Of a stretch of 5,334 nt of DNA, positions 1 to 4,962 are shown piece by piece; within the stretch, counting starts at the first letter, position 1, and the number at the start of each line of letters is the position of its first letter. The stretch lies in NCBI GenBank assembly GCA_003543245.1, contig DPJB01000011.1, positions 14,798-20,131 of the forward strand. Direction: 5' to 3'. Source of the DNA: Moraxellaceae bacterium. Lineage in GTDB: Bacteria; Pseudomonadota; Gammaproteobacteria; Pseudomonadales; Moraxellaceae. The position numbers and the translations under genes are program-made. The notes under the pieces were generated by a model, which worked only from the letters and a program-made list of their open reading frames with translations, did not search any database and was not told the origin of the DNA.

Positions 1-668
1 CCCATGTTGATCATCTTGAGCTCGATGTCTTCTTCGAGCTTCATCCAGTCGAACATGTATTTCACTTTCGACAGCGCCGCATCCCAGACTGCAATGTCTT
101 TCTGCTGCGAGCCGACATGAAAGGAAATGCCGTAGGGAATCAGGCCAAGCTGCTTGGCCATGACCAGCAGATCAATGGCCATGTCGGGATGGCAACCGAA
201 TTTACGCGACAACGGCCACTCGGCAGTTTCGCCGCCCTCCACCAGAATGCGAACAAAGATCTTGGAGCCCGGTGCATTGTCGGCGATGGACTGCAGGTCT
301 GCCTTGGAGTCAGTGGCAAACAGGCGGATACCCTTATCGTAGGCGTACTTGATGTGCGCCGCCTTCTTGATCGTGTTGCCATAGGAAACACGGTCCGGTG
401 ACACACCGGTGTCCAGCACACGGTTCAGCTCGAAAATCGAGGCGATATCGAAGCAGGAGCCCAGATCGCGCAGCAGCTCGACCACGGGCACACCCGGATT
501 GGCCTTCAGTGCATAGTGCACCTTGGCAATCGGGAAGCAGCCGGTCAGCTCTTCATATTTCTGCTTGATGATCTCAAGATCCACCACCAGAAAAGGCGTT
601 TCCTTGGTGTCGGCAACGTCGCGGATCTTCTTCCACTCGGCATCAGTACAGTAGTCAGCAAGGCGCAT
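1..668 (-). CDS. speC: Ornithine decarboxylase, fold III PLP type (3' end outside window)
   Basis: Decarboxylates ornithine to putrescine, the entry step of polyamine synthesis, in the cytosol; some relatives also accept lysine. The first 222 residues are visible and the C-terminus lies beyond the left edge. Seen in the translation: the ATG start gives MRLADYCTDAEW; YALKAN at residues 52-57 carries the PLP-binding lysine (K55); then FDIAS, YGNTIKK, LFATDS, PLSRKFGC and FHVGSQ, and the visible part ends in INMG, where the glycine-rich phosphate-binding loop would begin. This motif order fits the eukaryote-like alanine-racemase-fold decarboxylases of Pseudomonas (about 390 residues), not the large fold I SpeC/SpeF of E. 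coli. The second active-site half, with the catalytic cysteine, is not in the window. The ribosome-binding site is weak (GATGGG, 8 bases before ATG). It is the last gene of a minus-strand series; a hairpin ends 28 bases before the start. Identity is confident; ornithine versus lysine preference cannot be read here. Confidence 0.95.
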   Translation of the reverse strand, partial: MRLADYCTDAEWKKIRDVADTKETPFLVVDLEIIKQKYEELTGCFPIAKVHYALKANPGVPVVELLRDLGSCFDIASIFELNRVLDTGVSPDRVSYGNTIKKAAHIKYAYDKGIRLFATDSKADLQSIADNAPGSKIFVRILVEGGETAEWPLSRKFGCHPDMAIDLLVMAKQLGLIPYGISFHVGSQQKDIAVWDAALSKVKYMFDWMKLEEDIELKMINM

Positions 669-696
669 GGCAATAACCCATCAAGACAATCGAATG

Positions 697-760
697 AAAA
701 GAGCCCCTGGAAACTGACACACGAAGGCGATGTCTGCATGACAGTTTCGAGAGGCTCTTC
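697..760 (-). terminator. Terminator-like or attenuator hairpin in the speC leader
   Basis: On the minus strand the arms AAGAGCC-N5-AAACTG (759-742) and CAGTTT-N5-GGCTCTT (716-699) pair: 7 bp and 6 bp perfect helices joined by a 5-nt stretch with three pairs and two mismatches, over a 25-nt loop. The descending arm runs into TTTT (700-697). A smaller stem, CAACC/GGTTG (776-772 with 764-760), lies directly 5' of it. It could end transcripts from the methyltransferase operon or act as an attenuator for speC, because it finishes only 28 bases before the speC start codon. The long loop and short U-run make it a weak classical terminator. Confidence 0.4.
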
Positions 761-818
761 AACCCGGGTCAGGTTGCTGCGACCGCTCTTGCGGGGCGCC
801 CTGGCACTGACAGCGCGA

Positions 819-847
819 AGGGTAAAGGCAAAGGCGGGGTCAATCAA
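819..847 (-). promoter_or_regulatory. Weak candidate sigma-70 promoter for speC
   Basis: Minus-strand TTGATT (847-842), a 17-base spacer and TACCCT (824-819) match the -35 and -10 consensus at 4/6 and 3/6. The -35 box overlaps a 6-bp inverted repeat, TCAATC-aa-GATTGA (840-853). If used, it gives a leader of about 140 nt containing the hairpin at 697-760. The match is poor and chance is a real alternative. Confidence 0.2.
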
Positions 848-875
848 GATTGATCTCTGCAGAACCTGCAGCAAT

Positions 876-1631
876 TCATGGCCGGCGGCCGACTCTCAGG
901 GGCAGGGGCCAGCGCACAGTCAGCGCCTGCCCGGGCTCGCCCCACAGGGGTAGAAGCCGTGAGCGCAGGGCCGGCAGAGGGTCCGCCCCACACTGCTCGC
1001 GGTAGCGTGCAGTGGCCGACCAGGTGCCCAGGTAGCCCACCAGCTGGTCCAGCGACCACTCTGCCGTCATTTCCTGTGCCGGGAAGGCGATCTCCGACCA
1101 GGAAAAGGGCAACGTCCGGTAATCGTTTTCAACATGGGCTCGCTCCGGCGGCCAGAACGGCCCAACCGTCACCTGATGAAACTCGCGCAGCACCGGGTCC
1201 AGCAGCGGATTGATGCGCACACCACTGTAGGTCAGCAAGGCCAGTACGCCGCCCGGCCGCAACACGCGGGCAGCCTCGGCATAGAAGGCCTGCAGGTCAA
1301 ACCAGTGCGCGGCCTGCGCCACCAGCACCAGATCCGCCGAGGCCTCGGGCAAACCACTGGCCTCGGCAGGGGCCACCGCAAAACGGACATTGGCCGGGCC
1401 ACGGGCTGCTGCAATCTGTGCCGCACTGGCGTCAGTCGCCACAACGACACTGAAATGGGCTGCCAGCCCCTCTGCTGCCTGACCATTGCCGGTGGCACAG
1501 TCCCAGGCCATGACATGACCAGGGCAGATCGCCGCGAGATCGGAAAACAGTCGGGCGGGGTAACGGGGACGAAAGCTGGCGTAGTCCGCCGCCAGCGCAG
1601 AAAAGTGATCCTTGAAGTCAGCCACGGTCAC
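876..1631 (-). CDS. Class I SAM-dependent methyltransferase (methyltransferase type 11-like)
   Basis: Predicted cytosolic transferase of a methyl group from S-adenosylmethionine; the acceptor cannot be told from sequence. With the GTG start at 1631 the protein has 251 residues. Seen: FKDHFS near the N-terminus, then YASFRPRYPARLF, typical of this subgroup; SAM-binding motif I WDCATGNGQAA (43-53); the acidic end of strand 2 in VVATDAS (D67); AEASGLPEASADLVLVAQAAHWFD (about 89-112), which is motif II/III; and LRPGGVLALLTY (124-135). The C-terminal half, with WSLDQLVGYLGTWSA, resembles the cap region of small-molecule methyltransferases related to yeast Tmt1. Start choice: GTG 1631 or GTG 1625, both overlapping the end of the upstream membrane-protein gene (by 14 or 8 bases) and neither with a clear Shine-Dalgarno, which suggests translational coupling. 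An ATG at 1697 would add 22 residues that look like out-of-frame sequence of the upstream gene. Family confident, substrate unknown. Confidence 0.88.
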   Translation of the reverse strand: MTVADFKDHFSALAADYASFRPRYPARLFSDLAAICPGHVMAWDCATGNGQAAEGLAAHFSVVVATDASAAQIAAARGPANVRFAVAPAEASGLPEASADLVLVAQAAHWFDLQAFYAEAARVLRPGGVLALLTYSGVRINPLLDPVLREFHQVTVGPFWPPERAHVENDYRTLPFSWSEIAFPAQEMTAEWSLDQLVGYLGTWSATARYREQCGADPLPALRSRLLPLWGEPGQALTVRWPLPLRVGRRP

Positions 1632-2043
1632 TGTCCGCGGTATCAGGCACGGACCCGGGAGGCAGCCCAGAGCCGGCCTCAGGCATAGCCGGGCCATCTG
1701 GCGGTGGTGGTGGGCTGAGCTGATCGAGACAGCGGATTAACCGGTGCTCGTTCCACAGGGCCACGCTGGTCACCAGGATGATCACCAGAATCAGCAACCC
1801 ACCACCCGTGAAGGCCAGATTGCCCAGCGCCGCCAGTGTAGCCAGCTCGTTGGTATCGATCGAACCGTTGCGCAAGCCCTGCAGCAGGGACTGCGGATCG
1901 AGGAACCAGGGAAACTTTACCCAGAGCCAGACATAAATGCCGGCCAGCACCAGCACCAGCAGGGTCGCCAACCAGGGCCAGTACGCAATCTGGCGGCGAC
2001 GACGTTCGATATAGGCAACTTGTTCAGGAGACAGGGGCAGCAT
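1618..2043 (-). CDS. Hypothetical inner-membrane protein with two TM segments
   Basis: I do not recognise this 141-residue protein. The N-terminus MLPLSPEQVAYIERRRRQIA is soluble and basic, followed by a first hydrophobic segment at about 22-42 (rich in Trp and Leu). A linker of about 30 residues follows (PWFLDPQSLLQGL...), then a second segment at about 76-97 starting after GNLAFTGGG, then WNEHRLIRCLDQL. The last 30 residues are a Pro/Gly-rich tail with a run of five prolines (111-115), probably disordered. The positive cluster ERRRR before TM1 suggests a cytoplasmic N-terminus, with both termini inside. The start at ATG 2043 is supported by AGGA five bases upstream; a TTG at 2058 would lie upstream of that site. 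Its stop codon lies within the start region of the methyltransferase gene, so the two are co-expressed. It might be an anchor or partner for that enzyme, but this is only inferred from the overlap. Confidence 0.75.
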   Translation of the reverse strand: MLPLSPEQVAYIERRRRQIAYWPWLATLLVLVLAGIYVWLWVKFPWFLDPQSLLQGLRNGSIDTNELATLAALGNLAFTGGGLLILVIILVTSVALWNEHRLIRCLDQLSPPPPPDGPAMPEAGSGLPPGSVPDTADSDRG

Positions 2044-2048
2044 GGCAG

Positions 2049-2052
2049 TCCT
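2049..2052 (-). promoter_or_regulatory. Shine-Dalgarno AGGA deciding the membrane-protein start
   Basis: Minus-strand AGGA is followed by CTGCC and then ATG at 2043. The spacing of five bases is good, and the site lies inside any version starting at the upstream TTG (2058), so the ATG is preferred. Confidence 0.6.
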
Positions 2053-2079
2053 GCGCAAAAAAGTGTGCGCGAACGCTAG

Positions 2080-2116
2080 CAGGGCGTCGCGGCAGTCTCA
2101 AGCCATCGCCGCCCTG
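2080..2116. repeat. Imperfect inverted repeat between the PhoH and membrane-protein genes
   Basis: CAGGGCG (2080-2086) pairs with CGCCCTG (2110-2116), and the stem continues with CG/CG and GGC/GCC around a mismatch and a small bulge, leaving an eight-base loop. On the plus strand it is followed by TTTT (2117-2120), but no plus-strand gene ends there. On the minus strand, the direction of the flanking genes, no T-run follows. It may weakly terminate or stabilise the PhoH transcript; the gap is 108 bases and I see no convincing promoter in it. Confidence 0.35.
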
Positions 2117-2151
2117 TTTTGCTGTTGCCGGCTGCCAGTTGCAACCACCGG

Positions 2152-3549
2152 CTACAAATTGGACTCGGCATACTCCGCCAGGATCGACCGCGGCACCCCA
2201 TGCAACTGCAAATGCCCGCCATGACGGAAACCCTTGAAACGCTCGCTCATGTAGGTCAGGCCGGAACTGGTCGGGCTCAGATACGGCGTATCGATCTGTG
2301 CCAGGTTCCCCAGGCAAACCACCTTGGAGCCCTCACCGGCACGCGTGATGATGGCCTTCATCTGGTGCGGCGTCAGGTTCTGGCACTCATCAATCAGGAT
2401 CAGCGAGCGCTGGAAGCTGCGGCCACGAATGTAGTTCAGCGCCTTGAACTGGATGTTCGCTTTTTCTTTCACATACTCGATGGAGCCCGAGGGGCTGGCA
2501 TCATTGAGATGCAACGCCTCGATATTGTCACTGATGGCGCCCAGCCACGGGTCCATTTTTTCTTCTTCTGTCCCCGGCAGAAAGCCATGCTCTTCCGCCA
2601 GCGGCGGTGTGGAACGGGTGGCAATGATCTTGTTGAAACGACGCTCGACAATCGTCATTTCAATGGCAGCCGCCAGCGCCAGAATCGTTTTCCCCGAACC
2701 GGCAGGACCGGTCAGCGACACCAGATGCACATTCGGGTCCATCAGCAGGTTGAGTGCCAGGGCCTGATGAATATTGCGCGGCGCCAGACCCCAGGCCTGC
2801 TGGTTCATGAGGGACTCACGCGGCAAGTCCACCAGCACCACACTGTCCCGCTCAATCTCGCGTACACGCCCGACAAACCCCTCTTCATCAACAATGAACT
2901 GGTTGATGTAGAGCGCGTCATCAATGCAGTCGCGCGGCACATGATGCAGTGTCTCGCCCATGCCCTGCACCGTATCCACCGACTTGACCCGGTCCCAGAA
3001 CGAGCCGCTGACTTCGTGATAGCCGCGTGCCAGCTGCTTGATGTCCGAGACCAGCTGATCGTTGTGGTAATCCTCCGCCGACAGGCCACACGCGCGCGCC
3101 TTCAGGCGCATGTTGATGTCCTTGGTCACCAGCACGATCTTGGTGGAAATGTCCGCTGCCTGCAGGGTTACCAGCTGGTTGATGATCTTGTTGTCGTTGA
3201 GTTCGTTGGACAGGTAATCCTTGCCGGGACCATCCTGCGTATCCATCAGTACGGACAGCGTACCGAGATGGGTGCGTGTAATGTCGCGCCAGATGGGCAC
3301 GCCCTGCCGGATCTGCTCGGGTGCTGCGTTGCCAAGAATGGCATCAATCAGGCGGATGGCGGCACGGCACTCGGCCGAGACTGACGCCTTGCCGGACTTG
3401 AGCTTGTCGAGCTCCTCCAGCACAGTCATCGGGATGATGACGCGATGTTCTTCAAAGTTCAGGACAGAATCGGGATTATGGATGAGGACGTTGGTATCAA
3501 GTACGTAGGCAATCTTGCGCTGGAGGGAATTGTCTTTATTGTCTTCCAT
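2152..3549 (-). CDS. PIN-PhoH fusion ATPase (PhoH2 / YlaK-type)
   Basis: Predicted cytosolic RNA-acting enzyme: an N-terminal PIN nuclease domain joined to a PhoH P-loop ATPase. Characterised PhoH2 proteins of this architecture are reported to unwind and cleave RNA. It has 465 residues, a usual full length. PIN domain at about 12-165: YVLDTNVLIH (D18), VLEELDKLK (E45/E46), LNDNKIIN (D119) and VTKDINMR (D144) supply the acidic metal-binding set, apparently intact. A linker of about 165-255 follows. The PhoH domain has Walker A GPAGSGKT (281-288), the ATRSTPPLAEEHGFLPGT segment, Walker B LILIDECQN (383-391, D387/E388) and ITRAGEGSKVVCLGNLAQID (401-420), where R403 is a candidate arginine finger. 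The start ATG is supported by AGGTG five bases upstream. E. coli PhoH lacks the PIN half, so this is the longer paralogue type. Upstream lies a 216-base gap with palindromes; downstream is the membrane-protein gene. The old link of PhoH to phosphate starvation is not supported here, as no Pho box was recognised. Confidence 0.95.
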   Translation of the reverse strand: MEDNKDNSLQRKIAYVLDTNVLIHNPDSVLNFEEHRVIIPMTVLEELDKLKSGKASVSAECRAAIRLIDAILGNAAPEQIRQGVPIWRDITRTHLGTLSVLMDTQDGPGKDYLSNELNDNKIINQLVTLQAADISTKIVLVTKDINMRLKARACGLSAEDYHNDQLVSDIKQLARGYHEVSGSFWDRVKSVDTVQGMGETLHHVPRDCIDDALYINQFIVDEEGFVGRVREIERDSVVLVDLPRESLMNQQAWGLAPRNIHQALALNLLMDPNVHLVSLTGPAGSGKTILALAAAIEMTIVERRFNKIIATRSTPPLAEEHGFLPGTEEEKMDPWLGAISDNIEALHLNDASPSGSIEYVKEKANIQFKALNYIRGRSFQRSLILIDECQNLTPHQMKAIITRAGEGSKVVCLGNLAQIDTPYLSPTSSGLTYMSERFKGFRHGGHLQLHGVPRSILAEYAESNL

Positions 3550-3618
3550 GTCTGCACCTGAACAACGTAAGGGAAGGAATCGCGCGAGCGCGGCCCGGGA
3601 ACGGCAACGAGATCCGTA

Positions 3619-3759
3619 TCAGATCATGTCGTGCTTACCCTCCCCGTGGCTTCTGCCACACGTCATCAGGTTGTTCCGAACATAACGCATAACTTCTTCT
3701 GCTGAAAATATTTTTTCAGAATATTTGTGACGTTTTCCGGAAAACACCGCACCAGACAT
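3619..3759 (-). CDS. Possible small ORF, 46 residues, unknown
   Basis: An ATG-to-TGA reading frame starting 6 bases after the stop of the NlpC/P60-type gene and ending 69 bases before the PhoH start. The product begins MSGAVFSGKRHKYSEKIF, continues SAEEVMRYVRNNL (a plausible amphipathic helix) and ends GEGKHDMI; it is basic, has one Cys and no membrane segment. For: tight spacing to the upstream stop, compatible with coupling, and a protein-like composition. Against: no Shine-Dalgarno, its 5' half is AT-rich and contains two perfect palindromes that look regulatory, and I recognise no family. It may simply be intergenic sequence. Confidence 0.3.
   Translation of the reverse strand: MSGAVFSGKRHKYSEKIFSAEEVMRYVRNNLMTCGRSHGEGKHDMI
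3646..3659. repeat. Short hairpin GTGGC-TTCT-GCCAC
   Basis: A perfect 5-bp stem with a 4-base loop in the gap upstream of the PhoH gene. It is GC-rich, has no T-run on either side, and lies about 100 bases before the PhoH start, so it could fold in the leader of that transcript. It also lies within the possible 46-codon ORF. Confidence 0.35.
3702..3719. repeat. Palindrome CTGAAAA-TATT-TTTTCAG
   Basis: A perfect 7-bp inverted repeat around four bases, in an AT-rich patch of otherwise GC-rich DNA. It lies between the NlpC/P60-type gene and the PhoH gene and is 12 bases from a second palindrome. An operator, or a weak transcription end for the NlpC/P60-type gene, are both possible; the regulator is not recognised. 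Confidence 0.45.
3732..3745. repeat. Perfect palindrome GTTTTCCGGAAAAC
   Basis: A 14-bp perfect dyad with no central spacer, about 20 bases beyond the stop of the NlpC/P60-type gene. Having no loop, it is better suited to binding a dimeric protein than to forming an RNA hairpin. No T-run follows on the minus strand, which argues against an intrinsic terminator. Confidence 0.45.
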
Positions 3760-3765
3760 GGGCAG

Positions 3766-4392
3766 TCATGGCAACAACAGGCTGGCGGGCGACAAGCGCC
3801 CTCGCAGAAGCGACAGACTGCTCTCTGGACTGAAGTCGCGCGGCACATAATCAATCGAGCGCTTGTCAGCCGGCAGCAACTGCAAATGCTTGTAAACCTC
3901 GGCGACAAACTCGCTGCAGAAACCCCCTTGCCGGAACGGGGCGGCATCTCGTCCGCGCACCAGCGTGCGCAGCTGCTTGGAGACAAAATTCCAGTACGGC
4001 AACGCACCCCACTCATGCATCAGTGGCCGCATGCGCTGATAACGGCGGTGCCCGTTTTCCACACCGATCAGATGCCGCACTGCTGCCTCGCCAGGATAGC
4101 TGGCCAGCTTGTCGACCAGTGGCACCAGCTGCATCCCGTCATCGCGCCGGCCATGGCGGATGTCTGCCACGCAACTGGCCCGGGTTGTCTCCCAGAGCAA
4201 GGGCTCCGGACCATATTCGGGAATACGCATCACGATCCCGACATGGGACCAGTAACTGCCTGTCCACGCCTGAACCAGACGGGCGGAAAGTGTCCTGCCG
4301 GAAAAGAGCACCAGATCGCCCGTTCGCAATGCCTCGGGGCGGATCACCGGCAGATGTTCGAGGTATGCAGGGCGGCGGAAGGCGCTCAGCAT
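3766..4392 (-). CDS. Permuted NlpC/P60 (YiiX/YebB-like, papain-like amidase) protein
   Basis: Likely a cysteine hydrolase of the circularly permuted NlpC/P60 superfamily; the substrate is unknown (amide bonds of peptides, cell-wall fragments or lipids occur in relatives). From ATG 4392 it has 208 residues. Seen: GDLVLFSG (25-32), the usual first strand; WSHVGIVMR with H50; LLWETT with E68; and, late in the chain, GGFCSEFVAEVY with C159, followed by YVPRDF (182-187). The order His-Glu-Cys, instead of Cys-His, is the mark of the permuted subgroup, and all three residues are present, so the enzyme looks active. No signal peptide or membrane segment is obvious, so it appears cytoplasmic. An alternative GTG at 4398 adds two residues; neither start has a strong Shine-Dalgarno. 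It is divergent from ppnP across a 183-base region with inverted repeats. Family call fairly confident. Confidence 0.82.
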   Translation of the reverse strand: MLSAFRRPAYLEHLPVIRPEALRTGDLVLFSGRTLSARLVQAWTGSYWSHVGIVMRIPEYGPEPLLWETTRASCVADIRHGRRDDGMQLVPLVDKLASYPGEAAVRHLIGVENGHRRYQRMRPLMHEWGALPYWNFVSKQLRTLVRGRDAAPFRQGGFCSEFVAEVYKHLQLLPADKRSIDYVPRDFSPESSLSLLRGRLSPASLLLP

Positions 4393-4428
4393 GGCCACGG
4401 CAAGCTCTGGCTGTTCATGTCCGCAGAC

Positions 4429-4458
4429 TGTCAGGCCGCCATGACAATTTGATGGCGG
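4429..4458. promoter_or_regulatory. Overlapping inverted repeats in the divergent intergenic region
   Basis: TGTCA (4429-4433) and TGACA (4442-4446) form an inverted repeat with an 8-base spacer. CCGCCAT (4436-4442) and ATGGCGG (4452-4458) form a second one with a 9-base spacer, extendable with one bulge through flanking GGC/GCC. They lie 37 or more bases before the NlpC/P60-type start and just upstream of the ppnP promoter candidate, a typical operator position. The minus-strand TTGTCA at 4447-4442, a good -35 match, overlaps them, but no matching -10 was found. No regulator is recognised. Confidence 0.35.
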
Positions 4459-4473
4459 GCCGGATGGATGCCC

Positions 4474-4502
4474 TTTGCAGCAAACAGGCTAACGCCTAGA
4501 AT
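4474..4502 (+). promoter_or_regulatory. Candidate sigma-70 promoter of ppnP
   Basis: TTTGCA (4474-4479, 4/6) and TAGAAT (4497-4502, 5/6) are separated by an ideal 17 bases. Transcription would begin near 4509, giving a leader of about 67 bases before the ppnP ATG. Confidence 0.5.
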
Positions 4503-4566
4503 CCGCGCGTCCTGATTGCCTGCTGCACCGGCAACGCCTTTCAGCCCTGAATACCGATACCCCCCT

Positions 4567-4570
4567 GGAG
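4567..4570 (+). promoter_or_regulatory. Shine-Dalgarno GGAG of ppnP
   Basis: GGAG lies five bases before ATG 4576 and settles the start there rather than at an in-frame ATG at 4516, whose extra residues (rich in Pro and Ala) match nothing in the family. Confidence 0.65.
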
Positions 4571-4575
4571 CCATC

Positions 4576-4887
4576 ATGAGCCAGTTCGACAATGTCAGCG
4601 TCGTCAAGAAAGCCAATGTCTACTTTGACGGCAAGTGTGTCAGCCACAACGTGCTGTTTGCCGACGGCACCCGCAAGTCGGTTGGCGTGATTTTCCCGTC
4701 CTCGCTCACCTTCAATACCGGCGCGCCGGAAATCATGGAGCTGAACGCCGGCCGCTGCCGCATCCGCCTGCAGGGCACCACCGAGTGGACAGAATACAAG
4801 GGCGGCGAATCCTTCAAGGTGCCCGGCAATTCCTCGTTTGACATCGAAACCCTGGAAATGCTGGATTACATCTGCCACTTCGAGTGA
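4576..4887 (+). CDS. ppnP: Pyrimidine/purine nucleoside phosphorylase (DUF1255, YaiE family)
   Basis: Phosphorolysis of nucleosides to the free base and ribose 1-phosphate in the cytosol, with broad purine and pyrimidine range in the E. coli enzyme. The 103-residue protein is a single small cupin-like beta-barrel. Seen: VYFDGKCVSHNVLF (15-28), KSVGVIFP (34-41), LTFNTGAPEIMEL (44-56), GGESFKVPGNSSFDI (76-90) and the terminal YICHFE, which align by eye with the whole of the 94-residue E. coli protein; the only excess is about nine residues at the N-terminus. The start is set by GGAG five bases before ATG. It is a single-gene unit with its own promoter candidate upstream and a strong terminator 12 bases after the stop. 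The family is unmistakable; activity is carried over from E. coli PpnP. Confidence 0.95.
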   Translation: MSQFDNVSVVKKANVYFDGKCVSHNVLFADGTRKSVGVIFPSSLTFNTGAPEIMELNAGRCRIRLQGTTEWTEYKGGESFKVPGNSSFDIETLEMLDYICHFE

Positions 4888-4899
4888 TCGGGTGTCGAT

Positions 4900-4933
4900 A
4901 ATAAAAAGCCGGCGAATTCGCCGGCTTTTTATT
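4900..4933. terminator. Bidirectional intrinsic terminator
   Basis: A perfect 34-base palindrome: GCCGGCG and CGCCGGC stems around AATT, flanked by A5 on the left and T5 on the right, and extended further by pairing of AAT with ATT. Read on the plus strand it ends ppnP; read on the minus strand it lies just beyond the stop of the CDF gene's neighbourhood and would end that convergent transcript. Confidence 0.95.
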
Positions 4934-4962
4934 GATCAGTACTGCGCAACCAAAAGCGGAAG

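Noticed and set aside
545..874. Minus-strand frame across the speC leader into speC, with an inner ATG at 739
   Set aside because: It overlaps the first 124 bases of speC in another frame, begins at TTG, and neither start has a ribosome-binding site.
1632..1697. Upstream ATG extension of the methyltransferase
   Set aside because: It would overlap the membrane-protein gene by 80 bases and adds residues unlike the family N-terminus, which starts just before FKDHFS.
2119..3384. Long open frame on the plus strand, 421 codons
   Set aside because: It lies antisense to the PIN-PhoH gene, whose motifs are unmistakable; the translation is rich in Arg, Gln and His with no domain and looks like the mirror of a GC-rich coding strand.
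3721..3745. TTTGTGACG resembling half of a CRP site
   Set aside because: The matching TCACA half is absent at the required spacing.
3727..4452. Plus-strand open frame of 241 codons
   Set aside because: Antisense to the NlpC/P60-type gene, low-complexity composition rich in His, Gln and Ala, and no recognisable motif.
4516..4575. N-terminal extension of PpnP
   Set aside because: The extension includes the ribosome-binding site of the inner ATG and follows closely on the promoter candidate; the family starts near the inner Met.
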